64,000 bases of DNA, from contig NZ_CAHJXM010000001.1 in the NCBI RefSeq assembly GCF_903645295.1, forward strand, positions 2,171,501 to 2,235,500, given 5' to 3'. Every line of letters begins with the position of its first letter. Position 1 is the stretch's first letter. Origin of the DNA: Bacillus sp. Marseille-Q1617 (lineage in GTDB: Bacteria > Bacillota > Bacilli > Bacillales > Bacillaceae_B). Below, piece by piece: positions 8,888 to 17,098 of this stretch. A model generated the notes under the pieces. That model made no database searches, was not told the origin of the DNA, and was given only the letters and a program-made list of their open reading frames with translations. A program made the position numbers and the translations under genes.

Positions 8888-10123
8888 TTATGATTGGCTG
8901 ATGCGGACAGCTGTTGCGTATAGCAGCTGCACTCCTTTTTCGATGTCTTCCATCTCCGCGAACTCGAGAGGATTATGGCTGATCCCTTTTTCGCAGCGGA
9001 CGAAAATCATCCCGTAATCACTGATGTAAGACATGATCAGCGCATCGTGAAAAGGTCCGCTCATCAAAGTCGGTGAATCGAAGCCGAGCTTCCCATCTTC
9101 TTCGTTCATGATGTTCTTGATCCAATCTGCGCAATACCTCGGTTCACTGCGGGTATCTTCTTTAATCTCATATTTCAGGTTATATTCTTTGGCGGTCCCT
9201 TCAATGATTTCATAAAGCTTTTCTTCGAGTTGGGTGCGTGCTTCCAGGTCGATATCACGAAGGTCTACCGTGAACTCCACTTTCTCTGCAATGATGTTCC
9301 TCGAATTCGGGAAGACTTGCATACTGCCGACCGTTCCCACTGTCGTATCAGTACCTTCCGATTTGACGAGTTCATCGAATTTACGGATGATTTCAGATGC
9401 GCCGACAAGGGCGTCCTGCCTCATCGGCATCGGAACGGATCCAGCATGTCCGGCAAACCCTTCAAGTGTGACCGTCAGCCAGATTGGGCCTGAAATACCG
9501 GATACGATCCCAACCGGCTTGTTTTTCTGCTCAAGGACTGGCCCTTGTTCGATATGTAACTCCAGGAATGCGGCAATATCCCCTTTTTGATATACCGGGC
9601 TTTGGGAAAGATCCGGCTCGACGCCGAATTCCTTCAGCGCTTCCCTTCTCGTGACCCCCTGTTTATCCCTGCGTTCGAGTTCTCCTTCTTCAAGCATTCC
9701 AGCCAACCCGCGGACACCGAAGATCCCTTTATTGAAACGGCTGCCCTCTTCATCGGAGAAACAGATCACTTCAATGGTCCGATGCGGCGTTATGCCCTTC
9801 TCCTTCATACTGTGGACGACTTCGATCGCACCGAGAGCACCGGCCGTACCGTCGAATCTTCCTCCATATGGCTGTGAATCAATATGTGAGCCCAGTATGA
9901 GGATTGGCTTGTCCGGTTGTGAACCTTCCATTCTTCCAATCAAGTTCCCGAAGCCATCGATCTTCGTTGACAAGCCTGCTTCTTCCATCCAGCCTTTTAC
10001 CACTTCCACCGCCTCGCGGTCTTCCTTTGAATGTGCCAAACGGCATACACCTGTCTCACCAATTTTCCCTATTTCTGAAAGCTCCTCAAGATGCTTCTTT
10101 AAACGATCACCATTAATGGACAT
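8888..10123 (-). CDS. N-carbamoyl-amino-acid hydrolase / allantoate amidohydrolase family (M20) enzyme
   Basis: This is the first gene of the operon, 411 residues, of the M20 hydantoinase/carbamoylase family (HyuC, AllC, beta-ureidopropionase relatives). Visible metal ligands are H80 in GSHIDSQPYGG, D91 in RFDGTAGA, the glutamates in FSDEEGSRF, a histidine in LELHIEQGPVLE and a late one in KGISHNPLE. These enzymes cut the carbamoyl or ureido C-N bond and release ammonia and CO2. The family cannot be narrowed to one substrate from sequence alone. With the amidohydrolase and sodium symporter it suggests uptake and stepwise opening of a hydantoin, ureido acid or related nitrogen source. Confidence 0.88.
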   Translation of the reverse strand: MSINGDRLKKHLEELSEIGKIGETGVCRLAHSKEDREAVEVVKGWMEEAGLSTKIDGFGNLIGRMEGSQPDKPILILGSHIDSQPYGGRFDGTAGALGAIEVVHSMKEKGITPHRTIEVICFSDEEGSRFNKGIFGVRGLAGMLEEGELERRDKQGVTRREALKEFGVEPDLSQSPVYQKGDIAAFLELHIEQGPVLEQKNKPVGIVSGISGPIWLTVTLEGFAGHAGSVPMPMRQDALVGASEIIRKFDELVKSEGTDTTVGTVGSMQVFPNSRNIIAEKVEFTVDLRDIDLEARTQLEEKLYEIIEGTAKEYNLKYEIKEDTRSEPRYCADWIKNIMNEEDGKLGFDSPTLMSGPFHDALIMSYISDYGMIFVRCEKGISHNPLEFAEMEDIEKGVQLLYATAVRISQS

Positions 10124-10597
10124 TGAAAGAATCTCCCCCTAGAGTTATGCGGGGCTGATAAGGCTTCCCGCTGATTGGATTTTTTCAAAGATGTATCATT
10201 CATTTTATGTCGAAAAAGATTACGATTCATTAGACACTTTGTCTATGAATGTGTTAAGAACCCTTACAAAACGTTAAAAAGAAGGAATATTCGGAAAATA
10301 AAACAGAAACCCCTTTTACAATACGTCCATTGTTCACCTCCTTACCCTAAAAGTAATATAAAGGTCCTTATACTAGTAGGTTCTATACTTGTTGGAAATT
10401 GTCCTTCACAAGCTTTGAAAATGAAGCAATGGTCTTAAATAGGGAGTGTGAAAATAATGGAAACGAATGGAAGGTTATAGACATAGATAACAAGGAAAAC
10501 AGGTTAATCGGCTTGACCTTTTTTAGGATTGGGGTAAAAATACCGTTCCCTTTTATGGTAAAATTAGGTTGAAGTTGCTTCTCGAGGAGAGTTGAAG
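10124..10597. other. Intergenic region with a possible short coding remnant
   Basis: This divergent spacer has no gene I can defend. A frame running from about 10391 to 10572 reads smoothly on the plus strand (NEWKVIDIDNKENRLIGLTF in its centre) but has no ribosome binding site at its only ATG, so it may be a gene remnant. The AGGGGGAGA site of the M20 hydrolase lies at the left edge. Confidence 0.35.
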
Positions 10598-11059
10598 ATG
10601 AATAGAAAGAAATGCGCTTTTATCTCAATACTTAGCGTAATGTTTCTTATTGGATTGGCTTTTTATATCATGATCCCTCCACAAACGCCGATGATGAATG
10701 AAAAGGCTAACGAAATCCATTCAGTTTCCATTAGCTTTTGGAAAGATTCATATGAAATGACTTATGAAAAGCCCCAAGCCGTCAACACTTTCGTCAGCGC
10801 ATCAGAACGGGCACGGAAAATGGAAAAAGTGATTACAACGGAGCCGCTGCTTCGCTATGAGTATATCAGTACAGACAATAAGGTTAAAAACTATCATCTT
10901 TGGCTTTCGCAGGATCAAAAAGGATATATCCAAAGTCTTTTACCCGGAGAAGATACAAATACCTATGAATTGAGCGGGCAATCCGTGGAGAAATTGAAAG
11001 ATTTCCTTCACGAGACACATAAAAATCGGGAACTTCCTGAAAAAATCGAATTTGAATAA
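10598..11059 (+). CDS. Membrane-anchored hypothetical protein
   Basis: The 153-residue product has a basic start (MNRKKCAF), one hydrophobic anchor at about 6-25 and a hydrophilic remainder, so it is likely anchored with its bulk outside the cell. I chose ATG 10598 because GAGGAG ends eight bases before it; the TTG two codons upstream is too close to that site. The body has no catalytic motif that I recognise. A second small membrane protein gene follows 14 bases later, and the pair ends at the terminator at 11321. Confidence 0.65.
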   Translation: MNRKKCAFISILSVMFLIGLAFYIMIPPQTPMMNEKANEIHSVSISFWKDSYEMTYEKPQAVNTFVSASERARKMEKVITTEPLLRYEYISTDNKVKNYHLWLSQDQKGYIQSLLPGEDTNTYELSGQSVEKLKDFLHETHKNRELPEKIEFE

Positions 11060-11073
11060 AAGGGGGTATGATC

Positions 11074-11235
11074 ATGATTTGGCTTTATTTTATCATTCCG
11101 ATTCTCACCGTCGCAGGTGTGGCGATTTATTTTGACAAGAAATCGGGAATGAAGATGCCTGATTCGTCGGAGAATGCGATGAAGAAAGATCAGGCTGAAA
11201 AACAGACCCGCGTGAATACGTATGGGAATGATTAA
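11074..11235 (+). CDS. Small membrane protein, 53 residues
   Basis: A short gene with one N-terminal helix (IWLYFIIPILTVAGVAIYF), followed by a charged tail rich in Lys, Asp and Glu. AGGGGG lies seven bases before ATG 11074; the ATG at 11068 touches that site and is unlikely to be used. It is 14 bases after the preceding gene and probably co-transcribed. No function is recognisable. Confidence 0.6.
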   Translation: MIWLYFIIPILTVAGVAIYFDKKSGMKMPDSSENAMKKDQAEKQTRVNTYGND

Positions 11236-11320
11236 AAGAAAAAGAGCACTTATCTAAATAACGGGTTCCGTTACCTATTGCAAGACTTATACTCACAAAG
11301 TAAACTGTACGCTTAATTGC

Positions 11321-11343
11321 ACCGCAAAATGCGGTTTTTTTGT
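11321..11343 (+). terminator. Intrinsic terminator of the 10598-11235 pair
   Basis: ACCGCA and TGCGGT form a short stem with a tight AA loop, followed by seven T residues on the plus strand. Confidence 0.8.
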
Positions 11344-11350
11344 ATATAAA

Positions 11351-11377
11351 AATGGTCCAGTTTATGTACTGGACCAT
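11351..11377 (-). terminator. Terminator of the minus-strand gene set 12572-11438
   Basis: A perfect inverted repeat, AATGGTCCAGT with ACTGGACCATT around six bases, runs into TTTTTATA on the minus strand. It closes the small accessory gene group that lies to its right and faces the plus-strand terminator at 11321. Confidence 0.75.
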
Positions 11378-11402
11378 TACTTGTAATTGTTTTAATGACA
11401 TC

Positions 11403-11435
11403 TTGAATTAACGCTCCCTTTAATTCAACAAAGAG
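11403..11435 (-). repeat. Cassette-boundary-like motif after the 63-residue membrane protein
   Basis: On the coding strand the segment reads GTTGAATTAAAGGGAGCG then TTAATTCAAGA, a relative of the boundary motif (TTCAACTAACGGGGGC) repeated at 47-55 kb. It lies three bases past the stop codon of the gene at 11438. Confidence 0.5.
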
Positions 11436-11437
11436 TT

Positions 11438-11629
11438 TTACATACTTATTAAATTGACAGTAACAATTATTGAGAAAGAAGCCCAAACCATAAAAATAAA
11501 AGCTACAAGATGGGGGGATACTTCGTCTTTAATAGCTTTTATTAAAGATAGGATAAAGATATATCCAAACAATAAGAATAGAATTGCATATAAGAAAAGC
11601 AAAATACATCTTCCTTCCAAAAAATCCAT
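11438..11629 (-). CDS. Small two-helix membrane protein
   Basis: 63 residues with two hydrophobic helices (about 9-30 and 41-61) joined by a charged loop (KAIKDEVSPH). The Shine-Dalgarno site AAGG is ten bases before the ATG and only moderate. It is the last gene of a small minus-strand accessory set whose members are separated by related repeats. No function is recognisable. Confidence 0.5.
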   Translation of the reverse strand: MDFLEGRCILLFLYAILFLLFGYIFILSLIKAIKDEVSPHLVAFIFMVWASFSIIVTVNLISM

Positions 11630-11670
11630 TAAATAATTTTACCTTAATCTTGCCAAAAGCTCTTGTTCGG

Positions 11671-11730
11671 CTAACCTGTCCGTTACTTGAACAGAGGGCG
11701 GCTGCTTGTTCCACAAACGCCCCCTTGAGT
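11671..11730 (-). repeat. Intergenic repeat, copy 1 of a near-identical pair
   Basis: This segment and 12272-12340 share about 45 nearly identical bases, including GGAACAAGCAGCCGCC and TTCAAGTAACGG on the minus strand. Each copy starts close behind a stop codon or ahead of the next gene, and its GGGGGCGTTTGT edge resembles the ACTAACGGGGGC motif further right. Duplicate boundaries either side of the Nudix gene suggest that the gene entered as a unit. Confidence 0.75.
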
Positions 11731-11743
11731 TTAACAAGTACCC

Positions 11744-12199
11744 TTATTTAATTTGTTTATGGAATACACTAATGGGATGGTAATTTTTTTTAACAAGACA
11801 ATTTGCTATTTGTTTTATAGCACTTGGGTCGCGAAGTTTATCATCATCTGCCTTTACTAATTCACTCACCTTCACCCAGGCACTGTCTATAATTTCATCT
11901 TCTTCAAGATTAATTGAACCCCCAATAACCTGCCCTACAAAATGAAACAAAATAACTTGATCTTTAAAACTGCTAATAAAGTTGTAAACACCAGTTGTAT
12001 ATGTAAGTTCTACATCTAACCCCGTCTCTTCCTTCACTTCTCTCCTGGCTGCATAAGGAATGTCTTCTCCCATTTCAATGTGTCCACTTGGAAAATTCCA
12101 TTTATTTATTACATTTGGTTTGTTTTCTTTAATCATTAAAACTTCTTCATCTTTAATTATTGAAACACTAGCAACTAAAACAATCTGTTTATCTGTCAT
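11744..12199 (-). CDS. Nudix hydrolase
   Basis: A 151-residue Nudix protein with a complete Nudix box, GHIEMGE then REVKEETGL with the expected spacing, which binds the metal for hydrolysis of a nucleoside diphosphate linked to some other group. The start is ATG 12199 with AAGGAG eight bases upstream. A longer frame to 12322 would translate through the flanking repeat and is not believed. The gene is bounded on both sides by nearly identical intergenic repeats. Its substrate cannot be predicted from the box. Confidence 0.85.
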   Translation of the reverse strand: MTDKQIVLVASVSIIKDEEVLMIKENKPNVINKWNFPSGHIEMGEDIPYAARREVKEETGLDVELTYTTGVYNFISSFKDQVILFHFVGQVIGGSINLEEDEIIDSAWVKVSELVKADDDKLRDPSAIKQIANCLVKKNYHPISVFHKQIK

Positions 12200-12271
12200 T
12201 TTGTCTCCTTGTACAAATATATTATGTTTATTCCCTACTGCCTTTTCGCTTCGATCAACCATTTTTCCTTC

Positions 12272-12340
12272 TTCAACAAACCTGCCCGTTACTTGAACAG
12301 AGGGCGGCTGCTTGTTCCACAACCGCCCCCTTTCATTGGA
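12272..12340 (-). repeat. Intergenic repeat, copy 2 of a near-identical pair
   Basis: Nearly the same as 11671-11730, and joined on its right to CAGGTTTGTTGAAGAAGG on the minus strand, the kind of edge seen upstream of other genes in the accessory arrays. Together the copies frame the Nudix gene. Confidence 0.75.
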
Positions 12341-12350
12341 TAAGCACCTT

Positions 12351-12572
12351 TTACATTTGCCCTTCTTTTACCCATCTCCAAATACGGTAGCTACCGAATA
12401 CTGACACTAAGAATAGTAAAATCATAAATATAACATATATTGATAATCTATCGATTTCTTGTAATCCTTCACTATTAGCCGCTACCCATATTGATAATCC
12501 AACCAGAATTAAGTAACAACATACGTTAGGAATAATCCATATGGTTCTTAACTTTGTGTTTTTCAAAAACAT
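12351..12572 (-). CDS. Small two-helix membrane protein
   Basis: 73 residues with two membrane helices (about 9-31 and 45-65) and a basic tail (RIWRWVKEGQM). The ribosome binding site is weak (GGGTGA close to the ATG), so the start is uncertain. It lies between two boundary-like repeats, like its neighbours. Function is unknown. Confidence 0.5.
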   Translation of the reverse strand: MFLKNTKLRTIWIIPNVCCYLILVGLSIWVAANSEGLQEIDRLSIYVIFMILLFLVSVFGSYRIWRWVKEGQM

Positions 12573-12610
12573 TCACCCAATAAACAAGAATATACTCCGG
12601 TATGCTTTTT

Positions 12611-12641
12611 CTCCTGCCCGTTGAAGAACGCCCCTTCACAA
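12611..12641 (-). repeat. Boundary-like motif upstream of the small membrane protein gene
   Basis: On the minus strand it reads GAAGGGGCGTTCTTCAACGG then GCAGGAGAA, combining the two halves (GGGGC and TTCAACGGGCAGG) found at other cassette-like boundaries in this window. Confidence 0.5.
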
Positions 12642-12691
12642 CCTCTATGCTTATTTTAACATAAATATCCATATTACCTTTCGAAAACAAG

Positions 12692-13186
12692 CGATGGGTT
12701 CTCTTTTGGAGTACAAAATTGCAATCTACACCGCAAAATGTGGAAGTCATTGCAGATGCAATTACAGTTAATCTTACCCGACAAAGTGAACGAAAGGTGA
12801 ACCCCTTGAGCCAGATGAAAGCATCAGTAACATTGGATAATTAAATAAGGGGAGAAATTTCCCTTAATGAAGAAATCGAACTGAAAACAGTTAAAATAAA
12901 GGAACGTTTTACTTCTATTTACTTAAAAAACATCAAAATTGGGGATCTGTGCAAGAATAGAAGAAAATTTTCCCCTTATTTACCCCTATCCAAGCGAGCT
13001 CCAGCAGATTAACGGAAAAATTTCCCCTTATTTATATCTTTAGTTACTCTACAAAGGATAAGGTATCCTGTGCATCCAAACATCCTAACCTGTTCTTTAG
13101 TTTAATAAGGATTACCTCATTTTCAGATCTTTCAACTTTGGAGACTAAACTAACACGTTAGCCAGATATTAAAACAGAGCCTGTTA
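12692..13186 (+). mobile_element. Decayed MITE-like element, copy A
   Basis: About 495 non-coding bases align with copies B and C: they share the left end (GGGTTCT-TTTTGGAGTAC), the central palindromes around AAATAAGGGGAGAAATTTCC and the right end (AAAACAGA then GTTA). Copy A lacks the roughly 170 bases that hold the two strong hairpins near the right end of the other copies. Its left terminus has drifted and no 9-bp target duplication is left. It lies between an accessory gene set and the SDR gene. Confidence 0.75.
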
Positions 13187-13301
13187 CCCTCATCCTTAGT
13201 TTTCACATGAGTGTTTTTTAATGAAATGAGTAGAATGTTTGCTTCTCACCCCCATCCCCCGTACACTTGCGTTAGATAGGCAAATTGAAAGGAGTGTAAC
13301 C

Positions 13302-14024
13302 ATGGCACAATCGATTAAAGGAAAAACAGCTTATATCACCGGAGCCGGCCGCGGCATCGGAAAAGCGACTGCATTGGAGCTTGCACGGGAAGGAGTCCAT
13401 GTAGGATTGATTGCACGGACTGAAAGTGCATTGGAACAAATTGCAGAGGAAGCGAGATCGCTCGGTGTGAATGCCAGTGTCGCAGCAGCGGATATCTCAG
13501 ATTTGGACCAAGTGGAAAAAGCCGTTTCTTCACTTGAAAACGCCTTGGGCCCAGCGGATATCCTGATTAATAATGCAGGTATTGGTACATACGGGAAGTT
13601 CCTTGAAATAAATCCGGCAGATTGGAAGAGAACGTTCGAGGTGAACGTCTTCGGAACCTATCATGTTACCCGTGCCGTCCTGCCCCAGCTCATCGAGAAA
13701 AACGGAGGGGACGTCATCAACATTTCTTCAAGCAGCGGATTGAAGGGCACCGCGAACAGCACAGCATACAGCGGATCAAAGTTTGCTGTTCAAGGTATGA
13801 CGGAAGCACTGATGCAGGAAGTCCGGAAACATAATATCCGGGTAATGACATTGAATCCGAGCCTTGTCGCAACGGATCTGACCTTCGGGGACAAGCTGGA
13901 TGAAGCAGACAAGGAGAAATATATGCAGCCTGAAGATCTTTCGGAACATATGGTGGCTCAGTTGAAGCTGCATCCAAGGATATTCATCAAGCAGTCGCTG
14001 CAGTGGGCGACGAATCCGTTTTAG
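13302..14024 (+). CDS. SDR-family oxidoreductase (3-ketoacyl-ACP reductase-like)
   Basis: The 240-residue product is a classical short-chain dehydrogenase/reductase. It has the NAD(P) glycine motif TGAGRGIGKA near residue 12, NNAG near 88, and the catalytic Ser in ISSSSG with YSGSK (Tyr and Lys about 153-157). The start ATG 13302 has AAAGGAG eight bases upstream; an upstream extension would have no such site. Enzymes of this type reduce or oxidise hydroxyl and keto groups, often described as FabG-like, but no fatty-acid genes are adjacent. A strong terminator follows. Confidence 0.88.
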   Translation: MAQSIKGKTAYITGAGRGIGKATALELAREGVHVGLIARTESALEQIAEEARSLGVNASVAAADISDLDQVEKAVSSLENALGPADILINNAGIGTYGKFLEINPADWKRTFEVNVFGTYHVTRAVLPQLIEKNGGDVINISSSSGLKGTANSTAYSGSKFAVQGMTEALMQEVRKHNIRVMTLNPSLVATDLTFGDKLDEADKEKYMQPEDLSEHMVAQLKLHPRIFIKQSLQWATNPF

Positions 14025-14036
14025 GGTCAGGGATAG

Positions 14037-14074
14037 AGAAACGACTCGTTCATGGTGAACGAGTCGTTTTTTTA
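14037..14074 (+). terminator. Terminator of the SDR gene
   Basis: AAACGACTCGTTCA pairs with TGAACGAGTCGTTT and runs into T residues. It may also serve the convergent nucleotidyltransferase gene. Confidence 0.9.
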
Positions 14075-14114
14075 TAAGCATTGAACGCTTAAAGAATTTT
14101 TTAATTAAACATCA

Positions 14115-14879
14115 TTACTTCAAAATACGAGTAAGACCTTCATCCACTGAATGAGATTTACTGCGGTTGATTGTGTCAAAAAACAACTCTTTCAATCTAT
14201 CAGCGGATATTAATAACGTTTCCTCGTTGATTTGATTTGGATAGGTTTCAAGGTACTTGCATATGAATTCCGAATCCAGTGTTTCATACGCCTTGAACTG
14301 ATGGAGTTTCTTGTTTTCAAGCAGGGCTTGGAGCCGAAGTGTTTGATCCCTCATCGTCTCAAGCATTTTTAAGGCATAGATAAAGTTCTGACGCTTCAGT
14401 TCTGTTTGGAATTTCCTCATGCTGTAAATGAAATCGAAAGCAACGTCTTCGCTGAAGTCATATTTTTTATGTTCAAAATGCTTATGGGCAGCCTCCATCT
14501 TTTCTGTTACCTTCCCTGTCTTATCCACAACGACTTTCCATAAAGGCGACTTGACACTTAATAAATCCCTGGAAAGAATCGATACATTGAACTCGAGACC
14601 GTTCTCCAGGAAGGCGATGATAAGGTAGATATGCTCTCTTAACTTCAATTCCTTTATGTAGACAGACCCGATTTCTCGGAAATACTGATGCAGGAATGAC
14701 TTGGCTTTTTCCACATCGGCAAGGGCTGCAGCGGACACCATTAAATCGATATCCGATTGTTCATCTTTGTATCCGGCAACCCCCGAGCCTATATGGACGA
14801 TCCCTTCAATTAAATGCGAAGACTCTAATTGACTGATGATACTTGTAAAATACTGATCTCTTTCTTTGGCAGTATACAT
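14115..14879 (-). CDS. Nucleotidyltransferase-domain protein
   Basis: 254 residues. The N-terminal part has the minimal nucleotidyltransferase signature GSGVAGYKDEQSDIDLMV near residues 31-48: the GS element followed by DxD metal ligands. A third acidic position may be in LEFNVSIL. Family members add a nucleotide to a drug, protein or RNA. The C-terminal 130 residues are helical and resemble no domain that I can name. The gene has a good AGGGTGAG site and is followed downstream by the SDR gene in convergent orientation. Confidence 0.75.
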   Translation of the reverse strand: MYTAKERDQYFTSIISQLESSHLIEGIVHIGSGVAGYKDEQSDIDLMVSAAALADVEKAKSFLHQYFREIGSVYIKELKLREHIYLIIAFLENGLEFNVSILSRDLLSVKSPLWKVVVDKTGKVTEKMEAAHKHFEHKKYDFSEDVAFDFIYSMRKFQTELKRQNFIYALKMLETMRDQTLRLQALLENKKLHQFKAYETLDSEFICKYLETYPNQINEETLLISADRLKELFFDTINRSKSHSVDEGLTRILK

Positions 14880-14909
14880 GTTCTCACCCTATCTCTATTT
14901 ACTTTTCCC

Positions 14910-15341
14910 CTATCCAAACAATCCCCCAAAATCCGTGCCAATCAGGACCACCAATAATACAGAAGTAAACACCAATTGACTGATGGTGAAGAGATAATCG
15001 TTTTTATTTTCAGCATATTTCTTTTCCATACATGCTCTGACCGCTTCTGATACAATGAGGAAGATGAACGGAAGGATATAAGGCTTCAACAACCAGATAC
15101 CCTCAGCAGGGTCGTTTTCGGCACTCGAAAAAATGACTATGACCATGAGCATAATAAAAACCGCATTGATAATCCGGTCAATTTTCTTGTGTGTGTCATT
15201 CACGTGATGATCAGACCAAAATTTCTTCCTCTCAACCTTCAGCAGCTTCCTTATTCCTTTATTATATAAAAATAGCACGATAGTTATATTGGACAGGATC
15301 AGAACGAACGTTAACCATGAAGCTGGCTCGGTACCATACAT
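14910..15341 (-). CDS. DUF4181-like membrane protein
   Basis: 143 residues with four hydrophobic segments. The segment KLLKVERKKFWSDHHVND between the first two helices resembles the conserved region of DUF4181 proteins of Bacillus, whose role is unknown. AGGGGGG lies before ATG 15341. It is 30 bases upstream of the nucleotidyltransferase gene and may be co-transcribed with it. Confidence 0.7.
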   Translation of the reverse strand: MYGTEPASWLTFVLILSNITIVLFLYNKGIRKLLKVERKKFWSDHHVNDTHKKIDRIINAVFIMLMVIVIFSSAENDPAEGIWLLKPYILPFIFLIVSEAVRACMEKKYAENKNDYLFTISQLVFTSVLLVVLIGTDFGGLFG

Positions 15342-15386
15342 AAAATCCCCCCTATTCTGAGCATTTTCTATATAGTGGTTTAAATC

Positions 15387-15791
15387 TTATTTCAATAGAG
15401 CGCGGGGATCTTTTTCCAAAATGAAATTCACTAACTCATCCTTGTCGCCGAGAAATTTCTCTACCTCCGCTAAGTGATAAAAAGTACTTGTTTCAGAAAT
15501 GTCATTCACTTCTCCACGGGGTGAATGAAGGATGATTCTCTTATTCAGGCCGAGTGCGATCCCCAATTCGATATGGCTCCCTTTTCCTGCCGGCAAGAGC
15601 ACGATGACCATATCCGATTGCATGACAGCCTCTTTTTCCTTCTGCCCGATTTCTTTCAGTTCATCAAATGAAGCAGCCCGGCCATGTTTGGTCCAGTCAT
15701 ACGTTTGATTATGACCCGCAGCTTTCAGCTGTTCACTGATATAACGGACATTATCGATGTTTTTAAAGCTTGATGCTATGTAAAAATTCAT
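15387..15791 (-). CDS. Nucleoside 2-deoxyribosyltransferase-like protein
   Basis: 134 residues with the Rossmann-like fold start MNFYIASSFKNIDNVRYI and the later motif VIVLLPAGKGSHIELGIALG, which matches the nucleoside 2-deoxyribosyltransferase and related base-exchange families (the glutamate in HIELG is the usual nucleophile position). Some family members instead hydrolyse nucleotide N-glycosidic bonds. Activity is therefore an inference. GGTGA precedes the ATG. Confidence 0.75.
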   Translation of the reverse strand: MNFYIASSFKNIDNVRYISEQLKAAGHNQTYDWTKHGRAASFDELKEIGQKEKEAVMQSDMVIVLLPAGKGSHIELGIALGLNKRIILHSPRGEVNDISETSTFYHLAEVEKFLGDKDELVNFILEKDPRALLK

Positions 15792-15831
15792 TATGTCACC
15801 GCTTCCCTGTTGATATATTGTCTATAATTAT

Positions 15832-15849
15832 ATACCAATTATTTCAAAA
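15832..15849 (-). repeat. 18-base repeat TTTTGAAATAATTGGTAT, copy 1
   Basis: The same 18 bases occur exactly at 43933-43950 and 52674-52691 and with slight change at 50411-50427, each time in an intergenic gap. Here it lies 41 bases upstream of the deoxyribosyltransferase-like gene. Two of the other copies are inside the cassette-like region. Confidence 0.65.
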
Positions 15850-15915
15850 ATCGGTGATTTCCCCAATGTTTTTTGGTCAGAAAAAAAGAAGGACAGAGGA
15901 ACTTTCCCTGCTCTT

Positions 15916-16487
15916 CTATAGTTCGATTCCTTTGTTTTGTGTAAGATCATCGTTTATAATTCCAATCCCAGTTATTTTACCCTCTTTTATTTCTGGCTGA
16001 ATAGATGGATTGGATGGATACGTTTTTCCATCGAATACAAGTTCCCGATACGCTCCCTCAATACCCCCGCCTGAAATAACATGATAATATCTCTCCATCC
16101 ATTTGTTTCTTTATCGCTTATTAGAATGGGGTTCCTCACCAAGCTAAAGCGGGATACCAATTTATACTTGTTGTCTGCCTCCTGAAAAATGGCGGCACTG
16201 CAGCCTCCAGTACCGCAAACGAACGGGCCGGTGACAAACGCAAATATTTCCGGTATTTGATCATTATTCAGGTCAATCCTGTTGTAAAAATAGCGTATGC
16301 TGCCACCGTCCTGTACATCGAATAATTCCTTCAATGCTGTCTCTAATTTAAGATTTCTTTCTGTTTCTGATTGTATATATGTAACCTGACTGAAATCCAG
16401 CTGCTGGTCTGCACCTTCAACCGTGCCAGCCTGTCCGGCCAATAGAACCGTTAAAAGGGACATAGCTACTAAACATTTGCGAAACAT
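15916..16487 (-). pseudogene. Secreted FG-GAP-like protein, frameshifted
   Basis: From ATG 16487 (GGAGGT six bases upstream) the frame encodes a signal peptide (FRKCLVAMSLLTVLLAGQAG) and a domain with NRIDLNNDQIPEIFAFVTG, a calcium-binding-repeat-like motif, then KLVSRFSLVRNPILISDKET. Near 16085 the frame is lost; the natural continuation (SGGGIEGAYRELVFDGKTYP) is in the next frame down to 15916. The two halves look like one protein of about 190 residues. There is no homopolymer at the break. The gene is either a recent pseudogene or carries a one-base error. Confidence 0.7.
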
Positions 16488-16564
16488 GCACATACCTCCA
16501 GAATTTTGATAGTTATTATTCCAGAAATTCCAACCCCTATACATTGCAAACCCTTCCCCAGCAG

Positions 16565-16614
16565 AGGCCCGTCCCAGCGTGCGTTAATGCGTTAACGCAC
16601 GCTGGGACGGGCCT
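16565..16614. terminator. Long perfect hairpin of the GGGACGGGCC family
   Basis: AGGCCCGTCCCAGCGTGCGT on one arm pairs perfectly with the reverse arm across a short GTTAATGC loop region. Three related hairpins with the same GGGACGGGCC arm and TAACGCG core occur at 19593, 21024 and 27983. It sits between divergent genes, so it is not needed as a terminator for either and may be a mobile or structural repeat. Confidence 0.8.
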
Positions 16615-16714
16615 TCAATATAGACGTCAAAACAGCACCGCTTTCTTAAAAAGTTGCATGTACGAAGACAAGCATGAATATCTTTGATAATAAAATTGAT
16701 TGAGGAGGATAACG

Positions 16715-17047
16715 ATGAAGAAATTGGCACTATTGATGATTTGTATGATGATAGTAAGTGGTTGTAATAATGGGAATGAAACAGCTTATGAATTATGCGG
16801 TGATGGACCGATGATGGTGATTGAGGGAAAAGAATATTTACGGCTCGACGCTAAGAAAAAGGTAACGCTTGGGGAACAGCTTGGCAAGATCAAGGAACAA
16901 ATTGATGGGAATTATCATCCAGTTGAAGATTTTTCATCAAATACGCTGGCAGCGGGATCCACTATCTTTAGAGTAAAGGGGCAAGATCACTATCTCGTGG
17001 CGAAAACAAACAATGAAAAGTATGTATTATTTGAGTTGATAGATTAA
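16715..17047 (+). CDS. Putative lipoprotein
   Basis: 110 residues with a lipoprotein signal peptide (MKKLALLMICMMIVSGC, lipobox VSGC, acylated Cys 17). The exported part carries CGDGPMMVIEGKEYLRL and a conserved-looking FRVKGQDHYLVAK strand region but no motif that I recognise. ATG 16715 has GAGGAGG seven bases upstream; the in-frame ATG-free extension to 16700 is not credible. It is a single gene with its own terminator. Confidence 0.75.
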   Translation: MKKLALLMICMMIVSGCNNGNETAYELCGDGPMMVIEGKEYLRLDAKKKVTLGEQLGKIKEQIDGNYHPVEDFSSNTLAAGSTIFRVKGQDHYLVAKTNNEKYVLFELID

Positions 17048-17051
17048 AATA

Positions 17052-17098
17052 AGATCTGCCGGGTAAGGCACTCATCCTTACCCGGCAGATCTTTTTTC
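17052..17098 (+). terminator. Strong terminator of the lipoprotein gene
   Basis: AGATCTGCCGGGTAAGG pairs perfectly with its complement around CACTCAT and is followed by six T residues. Confidence 0.95.

Noticed and set aside
10175..10438. Plus-strand open frame of 87 residues
   Set aside because: No ribosome binding site and strongly basic low-complexity composition (KTLKRRNIRKIKQK).
12200..12322. N-terminal extension of the first Nudix protein
   Set aside because: It is translated from the intergenic repeat, whereas ATG 12199 has a proper AAGGAG site and matches the family start.
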